Source: an uncultured Bacteroidaceae bacterium
GTDB taxonomy: Bacteria; Bacteroidota; Bacteroidia; Bacteroidales; Bacteroidaceae
Assembly: GCA_905235575.1 (NCBI GenBank)
Contig: CAJOLZ010000011.1
Span: forward strand, 1 to 58,260
Direction of reading: 5' to 3'
Length of the DNA stretch: 58,260 nucleotides
The notes beneath the pieces are model-generated. The model was not told the DNA's origin. It made no database searches and saw only the letters and a list, made by a program, of their open reading frames with translations. Positions 28,849 through 37,887 of the stretch are shown here, piece by piece (the first letter of the stretch is position 1; each line of letters opens with the position of its first letter). A program made the position numbers and the translations under genes.

Positions 28849-29154
28849 ATGATATTTTTGCAAGCTACAGCCCAGACAGGCGCAGGAATGTTTTCGCCCT
28901 TCTTGATGTTGATTATTGTCTTCGTCATCGCATGGTTTTTCATGATTCGTCCGCAGCAGAAGCGACAGAAGGAAATCCAGAAGTTCCGCAACGCCATTAC
29001 GGTGGGTCAGGATGTCGTGACAGCCGGTGGCATATACGGCACCGTGCGCAGTATCGACGAGGCATCGAACACATTGATGGTCGAGGTGGCCAACGGCGTG
29101 AAAATAAAGGTAGACCGCAATTCGGTTTACGCTACGGCACAGCCTGCGCAGTAA
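28849..29154 (+). CDS. yajC: Preprotein translocase subunit YajC
   Basis: A 101-residue single-pass membrane protein of the SecDF-YajC complex. One hydrophobic helix (FLMLIIVFVIAWFFMI) is followed by the signature RPQQKRQKEIQKF and a small beta domain (VGQDVVTAGGIYGTV, then VDRNSVYA). It sits 50 nt after nusB, its usual Bacteroidales place. Confidence 0.94.
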   Translation: MIFLQATAQTGAGMFSPFLMLIIVFVIAWFFMIRPQQKRQKEIQKFRNAITVGQDVVTAGGIYGTVRSIDEASNTLMVEVANGVKIKVDRNSVYATAQPAQ

Positions 29155-29249
29155 ATTCAGCAGAGCAACGTCTCGAATCGTAGCGTGGTAAGTTATCGGC
29201 GAAGTGCGACGTCTGCACTCCCGAGCATTCCAGAACGACCGTTCCGACG

Positions 29250-30260
29250 ATGAAAAAGACATGGAGATACTATCTGAAAGAGACTGGCAACTTCCTCTTC
29301 GGTGAGCGAGGTCGTAAGGTGCTGGCCTTTCTTTTCTGTATAGCCATCTCGACAGGCTTCTGGGCCGTTACGGCATTGCGTGACACCTTCGAGGTGGAGC
29401 TTCGCGTGCCCATGCAGCTCGTCGATGTGCCCGACGCTGTACGCATCACCACCGAACTGCCTTCCGAGGTCATCGTTTCGGTGCGTGACAAGGGAACCAC
29501 GCTTGTTTCCTATTTGCGGCGAGGCTCGCTCCGACCGCTTACTTTCTCGTTCGAGGACTACGACAACGGCTCTGTGAGTGGCCGTGGGCAGATTCCGCTG
29601 ACCGATGTCCGCACGGCCATGCTCCATCAGTTGGATGCCACCACCACCATTCAGAGTCTGCGTCCCGATACGCTCGAATTTTTCTACAACCGAGGCCTTC
29701 ATTACAGGCTTCCCGTGAGGGTGCAGGGCACGTTCACCACCACGCCGCAGAACTATCTGCGCGACGTAGAGGCTACTCCCGATTCTGTGGATGTCTTTGC
29801 GCCGGCCAATGTGCTCGACACCATGCGTTATGCCTACACCCAGGCCCTCACGCTTTCCGACCTCTCCAAGAGTTCCATTCGCACGGTTCATATGATACCG
29901 ACACGTGGTGTGAAGTATGAGCCGGACGAGGTGGACGTGAAAATCAACGTGGACTTCTATGCCGAGAAATCGGTGAAGGTGCCGGTCATCGGCCTCAACT
30001 TCCCCCCTGACCGCCGCCTGCGCACCTTCCCGTCGCAGGCCACCGTGACGTTCCGTGTGGGCTCCTCTCACATGAACGACATCACTGCCGAAAACTTCGT
30101 GCTGGCCTTCACCTACGAGGAACTCATCAACTATGAGCCCGACAAACTGCGCCTACATCTGAAATCGCAGCCCGACGAGGTGGCGAACGTGCGCATATCG
30201 CCCCAGGAGGTGGACTACCTGATAGAGAAAACCGTCGAGGAGGACGGCGACGCTCAATGA
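29250..30260 (+). CDS. YbbR-like domain-containing protein
   Basis: A 336-residue protein with one N-terminal membrane anchor (VLAFLFCIAISTGFWAVTAL) and extracytoplasmic YbbR-type beta repeats (PMQLVDVPDAVRITTELP; PVRVQGTF; KVPVIGLNFPPDRRL). In Gram-positives YbbR (CdaR) controls c-di-AMP synthesis; in Bacteroidota the role is not established. Its stop overlaps the coaE start by 4 nt (ATGA). Confidence 0.88.
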   Translation: MKKTWRYYLKETGNFLFGERGRKVLAFLFCIAISTGFWAVTALRDTFEVELRVPMQLVDVPDAVRITTELPSEVIVSVRDKGTTLVSYLRRGSLRPLTFSFEDYDNGSVSGRGQIPLTDVRTAMLHQLDATTTIQSLRPDTLEFFYNRGLHYRLPVRVQGTFTTTPQNYLRDVEATPDSVDVFAPANVLDTMRYAYTQALTLSDLSKSSIRTVHMIPTRGVKYEPDEVDVKINVDFYAEKSVKVPVIGLNFPPDRRLRTFPSQATVTFRVGSSHMNDITAENFVLAFTYEELINYEPDKLRLHLKSQPDEVANVRISPQEVDYLIEKTVEEDGDAQ

Positions 30261-30847
30261 TTCTGGTGGGTCTGACGGGAGGAATCGGCAGCGGCAAGAG
30301 CTACGTGGCTTCCCTCATGCACCGCGAGTGGGGCATTCCTGTGTATGACTGCGATGCGCGCGCCAAGCATCTCAATCAGACCGACCCCGTCCTGCGGCGG
30401 GCACTTACCGAAATGGTAGGCGAAAACGTCTATGATGCCGACGGCCGTCTGAACAAGTCCGTCTTGGCGCAATTCCTCTTCCAGAGTGACGAAAACGCGC
30501 GCCGCGTGAACGAGACGGTGCACCCCGCAGTCTTGCGCGACATGCAGCAGTGGGTCTCGGAGCAGCACGCCCCCTTGGCCATCGTGGAGAGCGCCATCCT
30601 ATGTGAGAGCGGTTTCGACGCCTATGTCGATTTCATCGCTCTGGTGGAAGCCGACGACGAGACCCGCATACGCCGTGCCATGCAGCGCGACAGCGCCACG
30701 CGCAGCCAGATTGAGGCACGCATGGCGCGTCAGGATACGACTGAGGCGCGGCGCAAGGCACGTCTCACAATCCGCAACGACGAGGGAACCACCGACCGCG
30801 AAATCCTCTCGCAATGCCGTCCCATACATGATTTGGCGGACGAGTAG
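30257..30847 (+). CDS. coaE: Dephospho-CoA kinase
   Basis: A 196-residue CoaE that phosphorylates dephospho-CoA in the last CoA biosynthesis step. The P-loop LTGGIGSGKSYVASL is at the N-terminus, followed by YDCDARAKHL and, in the C-terminal half, RIRRAMQRDSATRSQIEARM and IRNDEGTTDREI. It is coupled to the YbbR gene through an ATGA overlap. Confidence 0.96.
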   Translation: MILVGLTGGIGSGKSYVASLMHREWGIPVYDCDARAKHLNQTDPVLRRALTEMVGENVYDADGRLNKSVLAQFLFQSDENARRVNETVHPAVLRDMQQWVSEQHAPLAIVESAILCESGFDAYVDFIALVEADDETRIRRAMQRDSATRSQIEARMARQDTTEARRKARLTIRNDEGTTDREILSQCRPIHDLADE

Positions 30848-30893
30848 CATAAGCATAAACTAAATCAAAAACATAATCAAAAAACAGACCGAA

Positions 30894-31340
30894 ATGTTAG
30901 AAACAATCTTAGCTGTCACCGGAAAGCCGGGACTCTTCAAACTGGTGTCGCGCGGAAATCGTAACCTCATCCTCGAGACACTCGACGCACAGAAGAAACG
31001 TCAGCCTGTATTCGGCACCGACAAAGTGATTTCGCTGGCCGACATAGCCATGTATACCGACGACAAGGAGGTGCCCCTCCGCCAGGTGCTCCAGAACATA
31101 AAGGATAAGGAGAACGGCGCAAAGGTGGCCCTCGACGTGAAGAAGGCATCGAAGGACGAGCTCTTTGCCTATCTGGGCGAGGTTCTGCCCGAGTTCGACC
31201 GCGACCGTGTCTATCCGGCCGATGTCAAGAAACTCCTGCAGTGGTACAACATTTTGATTGAAAACGGAATCGACGATTTCGCCGAGGCACTGCAGGAGAC
31301 ACCCGGCGACAACATAGCCGACCGCGAGGGAGCAGAATGA
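30894..31340 (+). CDS. DUF5606 domain-containing protein
   Basis: A 148-residue cytoplasmic protein. Its start MLETILAVTGKPGLFKLVSR and the helical C-terminus (PADVKKLLQWYNILIENG) match DUF5606, a Bacteroidota family of unknown function that usually follows coaE. It is the last gene of the run and is followed by an 80-bp repeat element 49 bp after the stop. Confidence 0.88.
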   Translation: MLETILAVTGKPGLFKLVSRGNRNLILETLDAQKKRQPVFGTDKVISLADIAMYTDDKEVPLRQVLQNIKDKENGAKVALDVKKASKDELFAYLGEVLPEFDRDRVYPADVKKLLQWYNILIENGIDDFAEALQETPGDNIADREGAE

Positions 31341-31388
31341 CCTCTCTCCGCCACCTCGGTTTCGACCCGAAACTGAGGCTCGGGAAAA

Positions 31389-31468
31389 CACACCACGCTT
31401 TTCTGTCCGACGCAACGTGGTGCGACGGGCAACGCACCACGTTGCGAAGGCTGTCGCACCACGGTGCG
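31389..31468 (+). repeat. 80-bp four-palindrome element, copy 5
   Basis: Units CACACCACGCTTTT (31389), CGCAACGTGGTGCG (31411), CGCACCACGTTGCG (31433), CGCACCACGGTGCG (31455). Spacers CTGTCCGA, ACGGGCAA, AAGGCTGT. A T run follows. The second unit is inverted relative to the others at its CACG/CGTG centre. Confidence 0.93.
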
Positions 31469-31537
31469 TTTTTGAACCCTATATATACCTATAATAATAT
31501 ATGGAGCTTTCGTGTCGCTCGGAAAACCTCAAATAAA

Positions 31538-31569
31538 TTTGTTTTTTCGCTTGCTTAATCGTATCTTTG
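31538..31569 (+). promoter_or_regulatory. Promoter of the S9 peptidase gene
   Basis: TTTG (31538-31541) and TATCTTTG (31562-31569) are separated by 20 bp; the ATG follows 28 nt downstream. Confidence 0.8.
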
Positions 31570-31597
31570 ACCCACGGAAATTAAAAAAGAGACTTCG

Positions 31598-33802
31598 ATG
31601 AAACGCATTCTTACATTTCTCGCCCTCGTAGCCGTACTTACACAGACGGCAGCGGTGGCCCAACTGAAACTCGACGACCTGTGCAACGGGCGCTATTCGG
31701 CGCGCGGCATCAACCGTGCAGCACCCCTGCTCGATGGTGAGACGTACAGCTGTCTGAGTCCCGACGGCAAGCAGGTGCTCGCCTACAGCTTCCGCACAGG
31801 CGAACAGACGGGCGTGCTCTTCGACGTGGCTAATCTGAAGAGCAAGATTCAGCTCTCGCGCATCGACGGATACATCATGAGCCCCACCGAGAGCCACATG
31901 CTCGTGAAGACACAGACCCGAAGCATCTATCGGCACAGCAACACCGCTGTTTACTATATCTACAACCTGAAGAGCCGCACGCTGGAACCCCTGAGCGACG
32001 GCGGACCGCAGGAGGTGCCCCAGTGGAGCCGCGACGGCAATATGGTGGCCTTCGTGCGCGACGGCAACCTCTTTCTGGTGAAGCTGCTTTTCAACAACAG
32101 CGAGAGTCAGATTACGAAAGACGGCGAGATGGGCAAGGTGCTCAACGGCAAGCCCGATTGGGTGAACGAGGAGGAGTTCTCGCTGAGTCGCTCCTTCGAC
32201 TTCAACGCCGACGGCTCCATGCTCTGCTGGATCAGATACGACGAGACGCAGGTGCCCCTCTATACCTTCCCGCTTTTCAAGGGACTGGCCTCGGAGCGAG
32301 AGGAGTTTGCCGAGTATCCGGGCACGTATGACTACAAGTATCCCATTGCCGGCGCACAGAACAGCACCGTCACGGTTCACTCGTTCGACATCAAGAGCCG
32401 TGTGATACGTCAGATGCAGCTGCCGCTGGAGCCCGACGGATACATTCCACGTATCTACAGCACCCTCGAAGACCCCGAGAAGATCATCGTCTTCACCCTC
32501 AACCGCCATCAGGACCGACTTGACATCTACGTGGCCAATCCGAGAAGTACCGAATGCCGGCTCATCGTACGCGAAGAAGCCCAGCACTACATCCCCGACG
32601 TGGTCTACGAGCAGTCGCGCATGGTGGAGGGCGGTTTCGTGCTCATGAGCGAGCGCAGCGGCTTCGCCCATCTCTATCTCTATGACCTGAACGGAACCCA
32701 GAAGCGCCAGCTCACCAGCGGCGACTATCCCGTGACATCGTTCTATGGCTACGACGCCAAGAGCGGCACCGCCTACTATGCCAGCGCCCAGGAAAGTCCG
32801 CTCCGCAGAGCCGTCTACAAGAGCGATGCCAAAGGTAAACAGGTGAAACTGAGTACACAGGAGGGCACGAACGACGCACTCTTCAGCACCAATTTTAAGT
32901 ACTTCCTGAACACATACAGCAACCTCAACACACCGCCCGTCTATACCATCTGCGACGCAGCCGGCAAGACACTCCGCACGATGGAGGACAATCAGGCACT
33001 GCGCAACACGCTCTCCACACTCGGTCTGGGCGAACGACGCTTCTTCACCTTCACCACCCAGGACGGTGTGCAGCTGAACGGCTTCATGGTACTGCCTGCC
33101 GACTTCAGCGAGTCGAAGAAATATCCCGTGGTGATGCACCAATACAGTGGTCCCGGCAGCCAGCAGGTGAGAGACAGCTGGAACGTGGGCAACATGGGAG
33201 GTGCGCTCTACGAGCAATACCTCTGCCAGCAAGGCTTCATCTGTGTCACGGTGGACGGACGTGGAACAGGCGGTCGCGGACGCGATTTTGAACAGTGCAC
33301 CTACCTCCATCTGGGCAATCTGGAAGCGCACGACCAGGCTGAGACTGCCGTCTATCTGGCCTCACTCCCGTACATCGACGGTCAGCACATCGGCATTTGG
33401 GGCTGGAGCTACGGAGGCTTCAACACCCTGATGAGCATGAGCGAGGGTCGAGGTGTCTTTGCCGCAGGCGTGGCGGTGGCTCCTCCCACTTCGTGGCGAT
33501 ACTATGACAGCATCTACACCGAACGCTTCATGCGCACTCCGAAGGAAAACAAAGAGGGATACGACGACTCGCCCATCGGTCGTGCAGCCAAGTTGCAAGG
33601 CCATCTGCTCCTGTGTCACGGTACAGCCGACGACAACGTGCACTTCCGCAACACCATGGAGTACACCGAGGCGCTTGTGCAGGCCGACAAAGACTACAGT
33701 CTGCTATCATACACCAACCGTAACCACAGCATCAACGGAGGCAACACACGACGCCACCTCTTCCGTCAGATAACCCAGTGGTTCCAGACCTATCTGCAAT
33801 AG
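31598..33802 (+). CDS. S9 family peptidase, dipeptidyl-peptidase IV-like
   Basis: A 734-residue exported serine peptidase. It has a signal peptide (ILTFLALVAVLTQTAAVAQ), a DPP-IV beta-propeller (with WVNEEEFSLSRSF, where the EE pair binds the substrate N-terminus) and a C-terminal alpha/beta hydrolase domain. The catalytic serine is in GWSYGGF (about residue 605), the aspartate in GTADDNVHF (about 677) and the histidine in NRNHSING (about 709). It would release Xaa-Pro dipeptides in the periplasm. Rubredoxin follows on the same strand. Confidence 0.94.
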   Translation: MKRILTFLALVAVLTQTAAVAQLKLDDLCNGRYSARGINRAAPLLDGETYSCLSPDGKQVLAYSFRTGEQTGVLFDVANLKSKIQLSRIDGYIMSPTESHMLVKTQTRSIYRHSNTAVYYIYNLKSRTLEPLSDGGPQEVPQWSRDGNMVAFVRDGNLFLVKLLFNNSESQITKDGEMGKVLNGKPDWVNEEEFSLSRSFDFNADGSMLCWIRYDETQVPLYTFPLFKGLASEREEFAEYPGTYDYKYPIAGAQNSTVTVHSFDIKSRVIRQMQLPLEPDGYIPRIYSTLEDPEKIIVFTLNRHQDRLDIYVANPRSTECRLIVREEAQHYIPDVVYEQSRMVEGGFVLMSERSGFAHLYLYDLNGTQKRQLTSGDYPVTSFYGYDAKSGTAYYASAQESPLRRAVYKSDAKGKQVKLSTQEGTNDALFSTNFKYFLNTYSNLNTPPVYTICDAAGKTLRTMEDNQALRNTLSTLGLGERRFFTFTTQDGVQLNGFMVLPADFSESKKYPVVMHQYSGPGSQQVRDSWNVGNMGGALYEQYLCQQGFICVTVDGRGTGGRGRDFEQCTYLHLGNLEAHDQAETAVYLASLPYIDGQHIGIWGWSYGGFNTLMSMSEGRGVFAAGVAVAPPTSWRYYDSIYTERFMRTPKENKEGYDDSPIGRAAKLQGHLLLCHGTADDNVHFRNTMEYTEALVQADKDYSLLSYTNRNHSINGGNTRRHLFRQITQWFQTYLQ

Positions 33803-33864
33803 GCATGTGATGAGAAACATAATCAGTTAACCCGAATACAAACCTCTAAAACACAGAAAGAACA

Positions 33865-34023
33865 ATGAAAAAGTATGTTTGCGACCTCTGCGGTTGGGAA
33901 TATGATCCCGCCCAGGGACTTCCCGAAGCTGGCATCGAGCCCGGCACAGCATTTGAGGACCTGCCCGACGATTTCGAGTGCCCCCTCTGCGGCGTAGGTA
34001 AGGACCAGTTCTCTGAGGAGTAA
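33865..34023 (+). CDS. Rubredoxin
   Basis: A complete 52-residue rubredoxin. Two iron-binding knuckles are visible, [12 protein letters not shown] and [13 protein letters not shown], each CxxCG, with the usual [14 protein letters not shown] between them. It is a cytoplasmic one-electron carrier (FeS4) used in anaerobes for oxygen and peroxide detoxification or redox transfer. It starts 62 nt after the peptidase stop. A hairpin follows at 34046. Confidence 0.97.
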   Translation: MKKYVCDLCGWEYDPAQGLPEAGIEPGTAFEDLPDDFECPLCGVGKDQFSEE

Positions 34024-34045
34024 TTCCCGATGACGACCACACACG

Positions 34046-34068
34046 AAGGCACCTCCAAAGGGTGCCTT
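34046..34068 (+). terminator. Hairpin after rubredoxin
   Basis: AAGGCACC pairs with GGTGCCTT around a 7-nt loop, 22 nt after the stop. It is a terminator-like stem with only a weak T-rich tail. Confidence 0.6.
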
Positions 34069-34151
34069 CGTCGTTATGTGAACTGCTTGTCGCAGGTCTG
34101 CCGAAAACAAAAAAAGGCTGGCCATGTATGCCAACCTCGTTCTTGCTCTCA

Positions 34152-34228
34152 TGGTGACTCCGTTGGGATTCAAACCCAAGACCTTCAGAACCGGAATCTG
34201 ACGCTCTATTCAGCTAAGCTACGGAGCC
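34152..34228 (-). tRNA. tRNA-Arg (anticodon CCG)
   Basis: Read on the minus strand, the acceptor arm GGCTCCG pairs with CGGAGTC. The D arm contains AGCTTAGCTGAATAGAGC. The anticodon stem TCAGA/TCTGA encloses the loop TTCCGGT with anticodon CCG (codon CGG). The T arm is TTGGG-TTTGAAT-CCCAA, with discriminator A and an encoded CCA at 34154-34152. All arms fold cleanly. Confidence 0.96.
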
Positions 34229-34238
34229 ATTGCGAGTG

Positions 34239-34270
34239 CAAAGATAGTGCAAATGAGCGAAATGTCCAAA
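34239..34270 (-). promoter_or_regulatory. Promoter of tRNA-Arg
   Basis: On the minus strand TTTG (34270-34267), a 20-bp spacer and TATCTTTG (34246-34239) end 10 nt before the mature tRNA 5' end. Confidence 0.75.
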
Positions 34271-34400
34271 GAAAACAACTTTTTCTTTCTGTTCATTTCT
34301 GCGTACTGTCTCATCTTTGGCATTTTGGACACTCCGAATGACAATTGTGAAATCATAAAATGCTCAAATTGTAAAATTGTGAAATTTGATGGCCCCAAAG

Positions 34401-34432
34401 TTTGACAATATGAAAAGAAATACATACCTTTG
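34401..34432 (+). promoter_or_regulatory. Promoter of asnA
   Basis: TTTG (34401-34404), 20 bp, TACCTTTG (34425-34432); the ATG is at 34470. Confidence 0.8.
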
Positions 34433-34469
34433 CATGGAAATTTGACACAAATATAAGAAAACGCATAAC

Positions 34470-35507
34470 ATGAGTGAACTTGTGAGGCCAGAAGGGTATC
34501 AGGCGATGCTTGACCTGAAGCAGACAGAACTGGCTATTAAAAAGATAAAAGACTTCTTCCTGAGCAGTCTCAGCACTGAGTTGCGGTTACGTCGAGTGAC
34601 TGCACCTCTGTTCGTGCTGCGCGGCTTGGGCATTAACGACGACCTCAGCGGCGTGGAACGTCCGGTGTCATTCCCCATCAAGGACATGAACGAGTCGGTA
34701 GCCGAGGTCGTGCATAGCCTGGCCAAATGGAAACGTCTGACGTTGGCTGAGTATCAGGTGGAGCCTGGCTTCGGCATCGTCACAGACATGAATGCTATTC
34801 GTGCTGACGAGGAACTGGACAACATCCACAGCCTCTACGTCGACCAGTGGGACTGGGAGCGTGTGATACGTCCCGAGGACCGCAACATCAACTATCTGAA
34901 GAAAATTGTTCGCAAGATATACAGCGCCATACTGCGCACCGAGTTTTTCATCTACGAGACCTATCCGCAACTGAAGCCCTATCTGCCCGAGGATGTCTTC
35001 TTCATTCACAGCGAGGAGTTGCGTGCCCTCTATCCCGACAAGACGCCGCGCGAACGTGAAGATCTCATCTGTCGTGCCCACGGAGCCGTGTTCATCATGG
35101 GCATCGGATGTAAGTTGGGCGACGGAAAGGAACACGACCTGCGCGCTCCTGACTATGACGACTGGAGCACACCCAACGAGGACGGTTTCATGGGTCTGAA
35201 CGGCGACCTGCTCATCTGGTATCCCGTCTTGGGACGAAGCATTGAGCTGAGCAGCATGGGCATCCGCGTAGACCGCGAGGCCATGTATCGTCAGCTGGAA
35301 CTTCAGGGCAAGGAAGAGCGCAAGGAACTCTACTTCCACCGCCGTCTCGCAGAGGGCACACTGCCGCAGAGCATCGGAGGAGGCATCGGACAGAGTCGTC
35401 TGTGCATGACCTTGCTTCACAAGGCCCACATCGGAGAGACGCAGGCAAGCATCTGGCCCGAAGATATGCGTCGCGAGTGCCGCGCTTCAGGCATTACGCT
35501 TATTTGA
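34470..35507 (+). CDS. asnA: Aspartate-ammonia ligase (asparagine synthetase A)
   Basis: A 345-residue class-II-synthetase-fold enzyme that makes asparagine from aspartate, ammonia and ATP. Typical AsnA blocks: LRLRRVTAPLFVLRGLGIND, VHSLAKWKRLTL, DQWDWERVI, SSMGIRVDREAMYRQL, and the C-terminal GGGIGQSRLCMTLLHKAHIG, which contains the class II motif 3 arginine. The length is normal. A strong terminator follows. Confidence 0.97.
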   Translation: MSELVRPEGYQAMLDLKQTELAIKKIKDFFLSSLSTELRLRRVTAPLFVLRGLGINDDLSGVERPVSFPIKDMNESVAEVVHSLAKWKRLTLAEYQVEPGFGIVTDMNAIRADEELDNIHSLYVDQWDWERVIRPEDRNINYLKKIVRKIYSAILRTEFFIYETYPQLKPYLPEDVFFIHSEELRALYPDKTPREREDLICRAHGAVFIMGIGCKLGDGKEHDLRAPDYDDWSTPNEDGFMGLNGDLLIWYPVLGRSIELSSMGIRVDREAMYRQLELQGKEERKELYFHRRLAEGTLPQSIGGGIGQSRLCMTLLHKAHIGETQASIWPEDMRRECRASGITLI

Positions 35508-35519
35508 CCAACCGACATC

Positions 35520-35559
35520 ACCCAGTCCTTCCCGTAAGGGGATGGCTGGGTCTTTTTTT
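35520..35559 (+). terminator. Terminator after asnA
   Basis: ACCCAG pairs with CTGGGT, with inner pairing TCCTTCCC/GGGGA, and a run of seven T follows. Confidence 0.85.
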
Positions 35560-35590
35560 ATTCATTATTCATTAACTTTATTCAAAAATC

Positions 35591-37684
35591 ATGTACAGTA
35601 AGACGAATGAAGGAGCCCGTGCAGTGGTTTGGAGACAGTTCCAGAACCACGGCTACTGCGCCTTTGCAAGTCTGAAACGCGTTATCTGCATCGGCGTTCT
35701 GAGTGCCGCCACACTGAGCATTGCTGCTCGTGCACAGGGCACGCCCGACACGTCCGCCATGCAGCAGCCGCGCGTTGATGACGAGCACGAGGAACAGTTG
35801 GACGAGGTGACCGTAAGTGGCACCATGGCTCCGCTGACGCAGTTGCAGTCGGCACGCATCGTGAGTGTACTCAGCCGCGCGGACATCGAGCGAGCGGGAG
35901 TGCAGAGTGTTAACGATCTATTCAAATTAGCCACGGGCGTCGATGTCCGTCAGCGCGGTGGCTTTGGTATTCAGACGGACATCAGCATCGACGGTGGCAC
36001 CTTTGACCAGATGACTATCCTGCTCAACGGTGTCAACATCTCGAATCCACACACAGGCCATTTGACCGCCGATTTCCCGGTAAGTATCGACGACATCGAG
36101 CGCATCGAAGTGCTCGAGGGCGCAGCCAGTCGCGTGTATGGAGCTACGGCTTTCGGCGGAGCCATCAATATTGTCACGCGCCACGACACCTCCACGGGTG
36201 CCACGTTGGCCGTGCAAGGCGGTTCGTTCGGCACTTTCGAGGGTGGTGCGAGAGGTACGCTGCCTTTCCGCCGCGTCGTGAATCGTCTGAGCGGCGGTGG
36301 CGGTCGCAGCGACGGAGGCACCACGAACAGCGACTGGCGCAAGGGGCAGCTCTATTATCAGGGCGACCTCTCGACCGACGATTTCTCGCTCGATTGGCAG
36401 TTCGGCATGAGCCGCAAGGCCTATGGCGCAAATACCTTCTACAGCGCAGCCTATCCCGACCAGTATGAGCGCAACGAGCGATATCTGATGAGTGTGGGGG
36501 GCGAGACGAAGGGACGTTTCCATTTCACCCCATCGCTGTCGTGGAGCCGTTCGTACGACAATTTCGAGCTGGTGCGCGGCGAACGCTTCGGCGAGAACTT
36601 CCATCAGACCGATGTTTACGGACTGCGCCTCGGCGGATACTTCAACTGGTGGGGCGGTCGCACGGCCGTGAGCACCGAACTGCGCCACGAGGGCATCCAG
36701 AGCACCAGTCTGGGGCGCGACCTCGAGGAGAGCGAGTACCATCATGCCCACGGCGAGCACGGCATATATTACACGCGGAGCGACCAGCGAACGAACGTGG
36801 GGTACAGTCTGGAACACAATATCCTGCTGGACCGATGGACGCTGAGTGCCGGTCTGCTGGCCGACATGAACTCGGGTCTCAACCGCCGCTTCCGTTTCTA
36901 TCCGGGTGTCGACGTCGCCTATCGTCCGGCCATGGGATGGAAGCTATACCTTTCTTATAATAAGGGATTCCGTCTGCCCACCTTCACCGACCTCTACTAT
37001 CAGAGTCCTACGCACAACGGCAACCGCGACCTGCGTCCCGAGGTGAACCACTCGACCCAGCTGGGCGTGCAGTATGCCATGCGCGGCGTGCAGGCCACCG
37101 TGCGCGGATTCTATCACCGTGGCAGGCGCATGATAGACTGGGTGATGTACGACGCCACCGACACCTATCACAGCGCCAATTTCGATCTGGACAACACCGG
37201 TGTGCAGGCTCAGACACAGCTTGACCTGCCGCAGCTCGTCGGGCATCGCATCTTCGTGGAACGCCTGAGCATAGGATATACCTACATGCACCAGCACCGC
37301 CACGACAACACCACCATCTACAAGAGCAACTATGCCATGGAGTACCTGCGACACAAGTTGGTGGCCAGTCTGAGCCACCGCATCGTGAGCCGGCTGCAGG
37401 CCACCTGGAGCCTGCGATGGCAAGACCGCATGGGCAGCTACATACGCTATGGCGCCACCTACGTGGACCCTGTCACGGGATATCTGCGCGGAGAGAGCAC
37501 GGGCGAGCTCACGTCGTACAAGCCCTACGCCACACTCGACGTGAATCTGCAGTGGAACGCCCCGAAGTATCAGCTCTACTTGGCACTCACCAACCTGACC
37601 AACCACCGATATTACGACCTGGGCAACATACGTCAGCCCGGTCTGTGGGTGATGGGCGGAGCCAAACTCCGCATCGGGCGTTAG
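35591..37684 (+). CDS. TonB-dependent receptor, BtuB-like
   Basis: A 697-residue outer-membrane receptor. The N-terminus has a long basic, aromatic extension before the signal region (ASLKRVICIGVLSAATLS), as is common in Bacteroidota BtuB-like receptors. The TonB box and plug follow: LDEVTVSGTMAPLTQL, then VNDLFKLATGVDVRQRG, then RIEVLEGAASRVYGATAFGG. The C-terminal barrel ends with NLTNHRYYDLGNIRQPG and the aromatic-rich last strand. The ligand may be a corrinoid or other chelate, but no B12 riboswitch fits in the 31-bp gap to the asnA terminator, so this is open. Confidence 0.88.
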   Translation: MYSKTNEGARAVVWRQFQNHGYCAFASLKRVICIGVLSAATLSIAARAQGTPDTSAMQQPRVDDEHEEQLDEVTVSGTMAPLTQLQSARIVSVLSRADIERAGVQSVNDLFKLATGVDVRQRGGFGIQTDISIDGGTFDQMTILLNGVNISNPHTGHLTADFPVSIDDIERIEVLEGAASRVYGATAFGGAINIVTRHDTSTGATLAVQGGSFGTFEGGARGTLPFRRVVNRLSGGGGRSDGGTTNSDWRKGQLYYQGDLSTDDFSLDWQFGMSRKAYGANTFYSAAYPDQYERNERYLMSVGGETKGRFHFTPSLSWSRSYDNFELVRGERFGENFHQTDVYGLRLGGYFNWWGGRTAVSTELRHEGIQSTSLGRDLEESEYHHAHGEHGIYYTRSDQRTNVGYSLEHNILLDRWTLSAGLLADMNSGLNRRFRFYPGVDVAYRPAMGWKLYLSYNKGFRLPTFTDLYYQSPTHNGNRDLRPEVNHSTQLGVQYAMRGVQATVRGFYHRGRRMIDWVMYDATDTYHSANFDLDNTGVQAQTQLDLPQLVGHRIFVERLSIGYTYMHQHRHDNTTIYKSNYAMEYLRHKLVASLSHRIVSRLQATWSLRWQDRMGSYIRYGATYVDPVTGYLRGESTGELTSYKPYATLDVNLQWNAPKYQLYLALTNLTNHRYYDLGNIRQPGLWVMGGAKLRIGR

Positions 37685-37710
37685 CTGCCGCTATTGCATA
37701 GCAAGAAAAA

Positions 37711-37790
37711 CGCACCACGCTGAGACGCCTGTCGCAACGTGGTGCGTTGCTTGTCGCAGCACGGTGCGTCAATCGTAGAACCGTGGTGCG
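37711..37790 (-). repeat. 80-bp four-palindrome element, copy 6
   Basis: Units CGCACCACGCTGAG (37711), CGCAACGTGGTGCG (37733), CGCAGCACGGTGCG (37755), AGAACCGTGGTGCG (37777). Spacers ACGCCTGT, TTGCTTGT, TCAATCGT. It lies between the convergent TonB receptor and GH38 genes. The orientation is uncertain because both end units have decayed. Confidence 0.88.
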
Positions 37791-37887
37791 TCATACACCC
37801 GAATCGTTCTCTCGTCCCCAACAACGGTACGGACATCGCCTGCGGTAAGCCCATGCTGCTGAGAATCTTCGATATCCGGACCGCGTG

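Noticed and set aside
31529..33331. 600-codon open frame opposite the S9 peptidase gene
   Set aside because: It is a shadow of a gene with catalytic motifs and a promoter on the other strand; no domain is recognisable.
35508..35590. Cobalamin riboswitch before the BtuB-like receptor
   Set aside because: Only 83 bp separate asnA and the receptor, half of it the asnA terminator; there is no room or motif for a B12 riboswitch.
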